Source of the DNA: Candidatus Parcubacteria bacterium
GTDB taxonomy: Bacteria > Patescibacteriota > Patescibacteriia > CAIXNZ01
DNA length: 15,668 nt
Assembly: GCA_026395675.1 (NCBI GenBank)
Contig: JAPLYF010000047.1
Coordinates: 1 to 15,668, forward strand
Direction of reading: 5' to 3'
Shown here: positions 1 through 4,032 of the stretch, one piece after another
Layout of the letters: each line of letters begins with the position of its first letter
Position numbering within the stretch: the stretch's first letter is position 1
Notes under the pieces: model-generated
Database searches by the model: none
Told to the model about the DNA's origin: nothing
Seen by the model: the letters and a program-made list of their open reading frames with translations, nothing else
Program-made: the position numbers and the translations under genes

Positions 1-2
1 AA

Positions 3-68
3 ATACCGGAAGCAGAAAACTATAAGTATATTTTTACCAATTATCCTGAATTGATTAATGAATGTTGA
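3..68 (+). CDS. 3' end of an unidentified gene (partial)
   Basis: The window opens inside what is probably a gene. Frame 3 reads 21 residues (IPEAENYKYIFTNYPELINE then C) to a TGA at 66-68. The fragment is too short to recognise. A second frame overlaps it: an ATG at 58 starts a 23-residue, Glu/Lys-rich frame that stops at 127-129, directly before the hairpin at 130. That could be a tiny downstream gene, or the true C-terminus if a frameshift lies near position 60. I cannot decide between these from the sequence alone. Confidence 0.3.
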   Translation: MPEAENYKYIFTNYPELINEC

Positions 69-118
69 TAAATACATAGCTAAAGAAGAGCTAGAGGTGC
101 TAGAAGGGGAGGAGAGGC

Positions 119-158
119 AAAAAAAATAAGCCCCGCTGAGATTTTATCCTCGCGGGGC
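119..158 (-). terminator. Rho-independent terminator of the minus-strand cluster (type I hairpin, copy 1)
   Basis: Read on the minus strand, GCCCCGC and GCGGGGC form a 7-bp GC stem (130-136 with 152-158), extended by GAG/CTC across a one-base bulge. The stem is followed by TTA and a run of eight T (119-126). It lies 14 bases beyond the stop of the 237-aa gene, so it should end the five-gene transcript. On the plus strand the hairpin is followed only by GTTTGATA, a weak tract, so it is at best partly bidirectional. The hairpin is closely related to two others inside the cluster (914-942 and 1214-1242) that lack a T-tract. Confidence 0.85.
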
Positions 159-171
159 GTTTGATACTCGA

Positions 172-885
172 TTACTTTTGATAACGGTCAGATTGCCACA
201 GTTGTGGTGGATCAATTGGCTCAATTGGCCCGCCATCACAATCATAACAGTTCGTGCCTCCCTTATACGACCAGGGGAATTTTTGGTATTTAGGCTTGGC
301 CGGCACCACAGAAATGACCAATGCATTATTAAGTGGGTTAATGAATGCATCATTGTCGCTGTCAGATAAGCTAATCTGATAATTTGCTCCTTCGGGGCCG
401 TCTTTAAAGTCGGTCCACGTAAGCTCAATTGTGAGGAATATCCGCAGTGTGAATGTTACTCCTCCGCCATCATTCGGCTTTAGAGAAGGCGTATCGAATC
501 TTTGGAGTGCGCTGATAGTTTTCAGTTTTTCCAAAAGGATATCCATCTCAGCATGTTCGGGTAAAAGGCCGGATAGGATTACTACTTTTTTTGTGATCTT
601 GAGTTGCTTTACCGTAACTCTCTCCGGAATTACCTTTAAAATTGCCTTACGCAATTCTTTGGGTTTGAGGGGTTTCTGAACTATTATTTCCGGGTAGATA
701 TCGTTGACCATGACGCCGAGCGTGGCATTGTCGAGTGCTGTAATAAACCCATCCGAGTCAGTGTCAAGCGGCAAACTGATTGCTATGTTCGTCGAGTTAT
801 TCTGGTTCTTGTTGGTCTTGGTCACAACCACTATGGTTGCAATCGCGATCAACGCTATGGTTACAAACACATACACTTTCTTCAT
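172..885 (-). CDS. Membrane-anchored protein with two EF-hand/dockerin-like calcium loops and a BON-like middle
   Basis: A 237-residue protein of unknown function. The start at 885 is chosen because a strong Shine-Dalgarno (AAGGAGG, 895-901) lies 9 bases upstream; the frame runs further upstream but without a ribosome site. Residues 4-21 are a hydrophobic segment after MKK, so this is a signal peptide or single N-terminal anchor with the rest outside. Residues 41-52 are a canonical 12-residue EF-hand loop (D41, D43, D45, G46, I48, D52). Residues 175-186 repeat it in weaker form (D175, D177, D179, I182, N186). Both follow an Ile-Ser-Leu and are followed by Asn-Ala, which suggests an internal duplication. 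Residues about 74-131 alternate helix and strand around VVILSGLLPEH and resemble a BON domain; this resemblance is inferred. The C-terminus holds a CYDC motif (C213, C216) and is Pro-rich. It is the last gene of the minus cluster. Confidence 0.75.
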   Translation of the reverse strand: MKKVYVFVTIALIAIATIVVVTKTNKNQNNSTNIAISLPLDTDSDGFITALDNATLGVMVNDIYPEIIVQKPLKPKELRKAILKVIPERVTVKQLKITKKVVILSGLLPEHAEMDILLEKLKTISALQRFDTPSLKPNDGGGVTFTLRIFLTIELTWTDFKDGPEGANYQISLSDSDNDAFINPLNNALVISVVPAKPKYQKFPWSYKGGTNCYDCDGGPIEPIDPPQLWQSDRYQK

Positions 886-894
886 CTCTCTTAT

Positions 895-901
895 CCTCCT
901 T
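895..901 (-). promoter_or_regulatory. Strong Shine-Dalgarno that sets the start of the 237-aa gene
   Basis: The minus strand reads AAGGAGG followed by 9 bases and ATG. The same frame is open 46 codons further upstream, through the hairpin at 914-942. This site is the reason for the shorter start. Genes on the plus strand of this window have nothing comparable. Confidence 0.85.
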
Positions 902-943
902 GAAATTTTTTTAGCCCCGCGGAAGTCGTAACCTCGCGGGGCG
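901..943 (-). repeat. Intergenic hairpin plus A/T leader (type I, copy 2)
   Basis: A hairpin with GCCCCGC/GCGGGGC arms (914-920 and 936-942) and a shorter upper stem with one mismatch stands between the 74-aa and 237-aa genes. On the minus strand it is followed by CTAAAAAAATTTC and then the Shine-Dalgarno of the 237-aa gene. The same hairpin-plus-leader order occurs at 1203-1243. No T-tract follows on either strand, so simple termination is unlikely. An mRNA processing, stabilising or translation-insulating role is possible but unproven. Confidence 0.8.
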
Positions 944-964
944 TTTGTTTGAATTCTGTCAGAG

Positions 965-1189
965 CTAATTGCTCGACGGTAGAAATTTGGCCAGTTTGGC
1001 GGGGCGGGCAGTGAAATATGCACTCGTGCCCAAGACCGCTGTGGTTGTAATGATCATGGCGGTCGATGGCGGGAGCAGTGCCAAGCAGATCATAGCACTC
1101 GGTATGCCGATGATAATGCATGACCAGCAGAAAAGCGCTGTGAATAGTCCCGTAACTTTTAAAAGCTTTATTTCCCTTTGTTTGTCCAT
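965..1189 (-). CDS. Small membrane protein with two predicted membrane segments
   Basis: A 74-residue protein that I do not recognise. The start at 1189 is supported by AAAGGAGG five bases upstream. It has a charged N-terminus (MDKQREIK) and then a long hydrophobic stretch, residues about 12-39, holding two Cys. A Pro-Pro turn follows and then a second hydrophobic stretch, about 42-59. The tail is basic (ARPAKLAKF). The topology suggests a helical hairpin in the membrane with both ends on the same side. It is the fourth of five genes in the minus cluster, between two nearly identical GC-rich hairpins. Its size and shape would suit a holin-like, toxin-like or accessory subunit role, but no signature allows a choice. 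Confidence 0.7.
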   Translation of the reverse strand: MDKQREIKLLKVTGLFTALFCWSCIIIGIPSAMICLALLPPSTAMIITTTAVLGTSAYFTARPAKLAKFLPSSN

Positions 1190-1202
1190 GATTGCCTCCT
1201 TT

Positions 1203-1243
1203 TGAAATTTTTAGCCCCGCTGAAGTCGAAACTTCGCGGGGCT
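1203..1243 (-). repeat. Intergenic hairpin plus A/T leader (type I, copy 3)
   Basis: This is the most regular of the three type I hairpins. AGCCCCGC (1213-1220) pairs with GCGGGGCT (1236-1243), one T bulges out, then GAAGT (1222-1226) pairs with ACTTC (1231-1235) around a CGAA loop. On the minus strand it is followed by AAAAATTTCA and then the AAAGGAGG ribosome site of the 74-aa gene, matching the arrangement at 901-943. It lies 23 bases past the stop of the 90-aa gene. Confidence 0.85.
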
Positions 1244-1266
1244 TTGGTTGTCGGGTTTGAGACGTT

Positions 1267-1539
1267 TCAGTGCACTGTGATGTTCCAGTGCTCTTTATAG
1301 CGCTGGAGAGTGGTTGCGTCGGGGAAGCCGATGGTGTTGGTTTCGGGGTCAAAGCAGGGGTGGCCAGTGCTTTTGCTCAGCTTTTTGCTGACCACGAGCC
1401 GGAGTTCGGCGGCCGGGATGATCTCCTCTTTGCCACGACTTAGTGGGCGGATGTGAAGTTTTTCCCAGCCCTTGTCGCTGTAACCGCCGCATCCGAATGC
1501 TTCTCCGATGGCCAATGAACGATCGAAATCAAAATCCAT
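1267..1539 (-). CDS. Small protein of unknown function (90 aa)
   Basis: A soluble-looking 90-residue protein with no signal peptide, membrane segment or motif that I can name. The start at 1539 is fixed by AAGGAGG six bases upstream, which directly abuts a GC-rich hairpin (1553-1571). The N-terminus is acidic (MDFDFD), then comes a Gly/Cys patch (GCGGYSDKGW), a basic and strand-like middle (LRLVVSKKLSK), and a C-terminus with a possible helix (TLQRYKEHW). It stops with TGA. The gene is markedly G+C-rich for this window: 36 of 60 bases in 1321-1380 are G or C, against 17 of 60 in 3241-3300 within pilM. That suggests a different origin from the plus-strand genes. It is the third gene of the minus cluster. 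Confidence 0.65.
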   Translation of the reverse strand: MDFDFDRSLAIGEAFGCGGYSDKGWEKLHIRPLSRGKEEIIPAAELRLVVSKKLSKSTGHPCFDPETNTIGFPDATTLQRYKEHWNITVH

Positions 1540-1544
1540 GATTT

Positions 1545-1590
1545 TCCTCCTTGGCTCCGCGTAGCGGGGCCGGTTAGAGAGTCGATCTCT
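1545..1590 (-). repeat. Hairpin leader next to a ribosome site (type II, copy 1)
   Basis: GGCTCCGC (1553-1560) pairs with GCGGGGCC (1564-1571), including one G-T pair, around a three-base loop. On the minus strand the hairpin runs straight into AAGGAGG of the 90-aa gene. The flanking CCGGTTAGAGAG (1570-1581) is shared with the second copy at 1785-1826. AGAGA/TCTCT (1576-1580 with 1586-1590) could form a second small hairpin. Confidence 0.75.
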
Positions 1591-1616
1591 AGCACTCGTT
1601 GGTTGGTCTCCGCGTC

Positions 1617-1778
1617 CTACTTTCCATTTTGTTTCGGAGATAGAAGCTTGAGAAGTTCTTTTTTTATTTCTTGTAATTCTGCACGGATCGCTTCTAATTT
1701 TTGCTGGTCATTTTCATTCTTTTCCAGCATTTCAGTAAGCGTTTCCATTCTCTGTGCCAGCTCACTAATTTGTCCCAT
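1617..1778 (-). CDS. Short coiled-coil protein (53 aa)
   Basis: A 53-residue frame from ATG at 1778 to TAG at 1617, supported by AAGGAG six bases upstream of the start. The sequence is almost wholly helical and rich in Glu, Lys, Gln and Leu, with no Cys, Trp or Tyr. Leu, Ile and Met recur at heptad-like spacing from residue 4 to 46 (for example L7, M11, L14, L18, L28, I31, L35, I38, L42, L45). This fits a short coiled coil that oligomerises or pairs with a neighbour. It begins MGQISEL and ends SPKQNGK. The family is not recognised. The shared leader repeat, strong ribosome site and central place in the five-gene series argue that it is real despite its length. It is the second gene of the minus cluster. 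Confidence 0.7.
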   Translation of the reverse strand: MGQISELAQRMETLTEMLEKNENDQQKLEAIRAELQEIKKELLKLLSPKQNGK

Positions 1779-1784
1779 TTTATT

Positions 1785-1826
1785 CTCCTTGGCTCCGCAC
1801 AGCGGGCCGGTTAGAGAGCCACACTC
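1785..1826 (-). repeat. Hairpin leader next to a ribosome site (type II, copy 2)
   Basis: GGCTCCGC (1791-1798) pairs with GCGGGCC (1802-1808) around an ACA loop, with one T bulged. On the minus strand it leads directly into AAGGAG of the 53-aa gene. The TTA inside CCGGTTAGAGAG (1807-1818) is the stop codon of the upstream 117-aa gene, so here the repeat overlaps coding sequence. In copy 1 (1545-1590) the same motif lies wholly outside genes. Confidence 0.75.
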
Positions 1827-2164
1827 TGGGTCTCGTCTATTTTTTCTTCTTTTTTAGGAAATAGTTCGATGACCTGTGCCAAAGGTTGCTCGGGCAGCAG
1901 ATTTTTATAAATCCACTCCCAGGAAAAGCCCCATTGCCTAAGGCATTCCTGACGATGCGCTTCATCTGCGAAAAAGAAGATATCATTTCCGCTGTTGCAG
2001 AATCGTGGAAAAGAGCCTCTGGCATAGATTTCACCAGTTAATATCACACGCGTATTTTGCGGTAAAATTTGCCGGTGAGGATAAAAGAAAATTCTAAGTT
2101 TCCCTCCATCCATTTCCAGCCCCTCCACTGCGGAGGAGTGGCTTAAAAGATTGTCAATGTCCAT
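1811..2164 (-). CDS. Protein of unknown function, first gene of the minus cluster (117 aa)
   Basis: A 117-residue soluble-looking protein that I do not recognise. The start at 2164 (MDIDNLL) is supported by AGAGGAG seven bases upstream. The frame extends to 2287, but that would place the start upstream of the promoter at 2222-2250. Residues about 22-49 look like beta strands (KLRIFFYPHRQ, TRVILTGEIYARG), followed by an aromatic run (DIFFFAD), a probable helix with His, Arg and Cys (EAHRQECLRQW), and a Trp-rich stretch (GFSWEWIYKNLLPEQ). The tail is highly charged (PKKEEKIDETQ). No catalytic pattern is obvious. As the first gene behind a palindromic operator-like site, a regulatory role is possible, but no helix-turn-helix is clear. 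Confidence 0.7.
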   Translation of the reverse strand: MDIDNLLSHSSAVEGLEMDGGKLRIFFYPHRQILPQNTRVILTGEIYARGSFPRFCNSGNDIFFFADEAHRQECLRQWGFSWEWIYKNLLPEQPLAQVIELFPKKEEKIDETQSVAL

Positions 2165-2192
2165 TTTATTACTCCTCTTTAAGTGGAATTTC

Positions 2193-2209
2193 TGTTCCAA
2201 GCTGGAACA
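2193..2209 (-). promoter_or_regulatory. Perfect palindrome, candidate operator
   Basis: TGTTCCAAGCTGGAACA is a perfect inverted repeat with 7-bp arms and a 3-bp centre. It begins about 13 bases downstream of the -10 box at 2222-2227, roughly +6 to +22 of the transcript. A dimeric repressor bound here would block transcription of the minus cluster. The same sequence in RNA could form a small hairpin instead. The regulator is not identified. Confidence 0.5.
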
Positions 2210-2221
2210 TTCTAATCTAAA

Positions 2222-2250
2222 AGTATAGCATAATTTTATGGTTTTGTCAA
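2222..2250 (-). promoter_or_regulatory. Sigma70-type promoter of the minus cluster
   Basis: The minus strand carries a perfect -35 box TTGACA (2245-2250), exactly 17 bases of spacer and TATACT (2222-2227, five of six matches to TATAAT). The predicted start of transcription is near 2215, about 50 bases before the 117-aa gene. It is the best promoter match in the window and, with the terminator at 119-158, defines a transcript of about 2.1 kb. Confidence 0.85.
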
Positions 2251-2320
2251 TATGGTGTGGTGTATATTTGTCTAAAATTAGCCCCAAAATGGTTTTTTCA
2301 GGGCAAAATATTTATAAATA

Positions 2321-2329
2321 TGTTATAAT
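2321..2329 (+). promoter_or_regulatory. Extended -10 promoter, probably for rnhA
   Basis: TGTTATAAT is a TGn extended -10 followed by a perfect TATAAT. No good -35 box is present at normal spacing. Transcription would begin near 2336, which is the first base of the palindromic repeat before rnhA. Confidence 0.55.
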
Positions 2330-2335
2330 TAAAAA

Positions 2336-2412
2336 TGTCATGGTTCAGTTCGACTGCGCTCACTGTAAACTTTAATGCTTGCCCTGAGTTTATCGAAGGG
2401 CTCACCATGACA
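2336..2412 (+). repeat. REP-like palindromic element with terminal inverted repeats
   Basis: A 77-bp element is bounded by perfect 9-bp inverted ends, TGTCATGGT (2336-2344) and ACCATGACA (2404-2412). Inside, the arms are related but imperfect: GTTCGACTGCGCTCAC on the left faces GAGTTTATCGAAGGGCTCAC on the right. Short elements of this TTCGA...CTCA type are familiar from many bacterial genomes, CPR included, as dispersed intergenic repeats. It carries no gene and would form a long hairpin in the rnhA leader. Confidence 0.75.
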
Positions 2413-2420
2413 TAGAATTT

Positions 2421-2828
2421 ATGCATAAAAAGATAAAAATTTATACAGATGGCGGAGCCAGGGGCAATCCAGGACCGGCTGCAATCGGTATTGTTATAAC
2501 TGATGAAAAAAACAAGGTTTTAAAAAAATACGCTGAATTTATTGGTTCGGCGACAAATAATCAAGCTGAATATAGAGCATTGATTAAGGGTTTAGAGCTG
2601 GCCAAGGGATTAAAACCCCAGGAGATCTTTTGTTATTTAGATAGTGAATTAGTGGTTAAACAAATGAAGCAAGAATATAAGGTTAAAGACAAGGATTTAC
2701 AGCCGCTTTTTATCAAGGCCTGGAATTTGGCTATCAGCCAAAAAAAAGTCAGTTTCCATCATATTACTCGCGATTTAAATAAGGAAGCGGATAAGCTTTT
2801 AAATTTGGAATTGGATAAAAAGATTTGA
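2421..2828 (+). CDS. rnhA: Ribonuclease HI
   Basis: This enzyme cleaves the RNA strand of RNA-DNA hybrids, removing R-loops and primer RNA. The 135-residue protein has the complete RNase H fold signature. YTDGGARGNPGP carries the first catalytic Asp (D10), NNQAEYRAL the Glu (E50), YLDSELVV the second Asp (D74), and HITRDLNKEAD the last Asp (D124). The four acidic residues bind the two metal ions. The protein is shorter than the E. coli enzyme (155 aa) and seems to lack the basic protrusion that helps substrate binding, as in many short bacterial and archaeal homologues. The start ATG has no Shine-Dalgarno and lies only 8 bases after a palindromic repeat. The gene probably forms its own unit, with a promoter at 2321-2329, and stops with TGA. 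Confidence 0.95.
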   Translation: MHKKIKIYTDGGARGNPGPAAIGIVITDEKNKVLKKYAEFIGSATNNQAEYRALIKGLELAKGLKPQEIFCYLDSELVVKQMKQEYKVKDKDLQPLFIKAWNLAISQKKVSFHHITRDLNKEADKLLNLELDKKI

Positions 2829-2830
2829 TT

Positions 2831-2859
2831 TTGTGGATAATGAGGATTTGTGGTATAAT
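2831..2859 (+). promoter_or_regulatory. Promoter of the pilM operon
   Basis: TGGTATAAT (2851-2859) is an extended -10 with a perfect TATAAT. A partial -35 box, TTGTGG (2831-2836), lies exactly 17 bases upstream. Transcription would start near 2866, the first base of the A/T-rich repeat, giving a leader of about 80 bases before pilM. Confidence 0.65.
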
Positions 2860-2865
2860 TTAATA

Positions 2866-2937
2866 AAGATTTAAGATATAAGATATAAGATTTAAGATTC
2901 TTATTACTTACATCTTAATTCCTAAATCATAAATCTT
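2866..2937 (+). repeat. A/T-rich inverted and direct repeat in the pilM leader
   Basis: The left half has tandem units of the AAGATTTAAGATATAAG kind. The right half holds the complementary kind (ACATCTTAATTCC, AAATCATAAATCTT), so the whole can fold into one long imperfect hairpin. The same unit family is found at 13797-13892 before secA. In both places it fills the space between the promoter and the start codon. Confidence 0.7.
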
Positions 2938-2946
2938 GTAAAAATA

Positions 2947-4026
2947 ATGGCAAAACCATCAAGTTTTTTAGGCGTTGATTTATCACCCGATGCAATTAAA
3001 ATCGTGGAATTAAAGCCAGAAAAGGGCAAACCCCAATTAGTTACTTATGGCTATACTGAATCAAGAGGCGATATTTTGATTGGTGATTTTATTTCCAATA
3101 AAAATATAACTTCAACCATGCTAAAAGAAGTAGTTAACCGTTCTAAAGTTACCACGAATATTGCCATGGCTGCTTTGCCCATTGCTTCGGTTTTTACTTC
3201 GGTGATAAAACTATCAAATTTAATTAAAAGGGATTTGGATAATAAAGCCAAAATAAAAGCACTTTTGTCTGAAGAAATTAAAAAAATTTTGCCGCGTCTT
3301 TTGGAAGAAATGTCTTTTGATTTTAATATGATTCCGAGTGATGAAATAGAAAAAGCAGGACCTAAAGACAAACTAGATATTATTCAGTATTTGATTACGG
3401 CCGCGCCTAATGAAGTGGTTAAAGATTATGTAGAAATTTTTAAACAATCTGGTTTACAGCTGGCTACTTTAGACATTGAGACCTTTGCTTTAGTCCGTTC
3501 TTTGATTGGGAATGATAAGACCTTATTAATGGTAGTGGATATTGGCGAGAATCGCACTTCATTGTCCATTGTTAACCAAACAATACCGATTTTAAATCGC
3601 AGTATACAAATCGGCGGAGCCAATCTTACCAAAGCCATTGCTAGTAGCATGCGGATCACAATTAGTGAGGCAGAAAATTACAAATTAGATTTAGGTATAA
3701 TGATGGCTCAGGAAAAAATGGAAAATTTTCCCAAGATAATTGAAGACGCCCTGGAACCAATCGTGAATGAAATTCGCTACCTTTTAAAAAATTATTACGA
3801 TCAAGCTAGCCAAGAAAAAATTTTGGATAAAATAATTTTGACTGGCGGCACTGCTTTGCTTGGTAATTATATGGACAAATATTTAACCAGAGTTTTAAAT
3901 ATCAGAACATATATTGGCGATCCCTGGGCCAGAGTTGTCTATCCCGAGGAATTAAAGCCAGTTTTGCAGGAAATTGGTCCGCGTTTTGCCATAGCCTTAG
4001 GATTAGCGATGCGTGAAATAGTTTAA
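2947..4026 (+). CDS. pilM: Type IV pilus assembly protein PilM (actin-like ATPase)
   Basis: PilM is a cytoplasmic actin-fold ATPase that binds the N-terminal tail of PilN and links the pilus inner-membrane platform to the motor. The 359-residue length is normal for the family. Residues 7-22 (FLGVDLSPDAIKIVEL) form the first phosphate loop, residues 196-201 (VVDIGE) the second, and residues 297-303 (around LTGGTA, then LLGNYM) the adenosine-binding motif. The C-terminus (PRFAIALGLAMREI) is also typical. The ATG at 2947 has no Shine-Dalgarno. It is the first gene of the operon promoted at 2831-2859, and the next gene starts 6 bases after its stop. Pilus motors PilB and PilT and platform protein PilC are not in the window. 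Confidence 0.93.
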   Translation: MAKPSSFLGVDLSPDAIKIVELKPEKGKPQLVTYGYTESRGDILIGDFISNKNITSTMLKEVVNRSKVTTNIAMAALPIASVFTSVIKLSNLIKRDLDNKAKIKALLSEEIKKILPRLLEEMSFDFNMIPSDEIEKAGPKDKLDIIQYLITAAPNEVVKDYVEIFKQSGLQLATLDIETFALVRSLIGNDKTLLMVVDIGENRTSLSIVNQTIPILNRSIQIGGANLTKAIASSMRITISEAENYKLDLGIMMAQEKMENFPKIIEDALEPIVNEIRYLLKNYYDQASQEKILDKIILTGGTALLGNYMDKYLTRVLNIRTYIGDPWARVVYPEELKPVLQEIGPRFAIALGLAMREIV

Positions 4027-4032
4027 TTTTAT

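Noticed and set aside
172..1023. Longer 283-residue version of the minus-strand anchored protein
   Set aside because: The extra 46 codons run through the type I hairpin and overlap the 74-aa gene, with no ribosome site at 1023. The ATG at 885 has a strong site and begins a proper membrane anchor.
891..1352. A 153-codon open frame on the minus strand across the type I hairpins
   Set aside because: It overlaps three better-supported genes, has no ribosome site and reads hairpins as coding sequence. It is Thr/Gln-rich nonsense from repeated leader DNA.
130..1826. Intergenic hairpins as integron attC sites separating gene cassettes
   Set aside because: The layout of gene then hairpin is suggestive, but the core sites GTTRRRY and RYYYAAC are not present in the type I copies. 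GTTAGAG in type II misses the last position. No integrase gene is in the window.
2193..2209. Palindrome as a LexA (SOS) box
   Set aside because: Gram-positive type SOS boxes run GAAC-n4-GTTC. Here the arms are in the opposite order (GTTC first) with a different spacing.
1811..2287. Longer 158-residue version of the first minus gene
   Set aside because: A start at 2287 would lie upstream of the consensus promoter at 2222-2250, and the ATG at 2164 has its own ribosome site.
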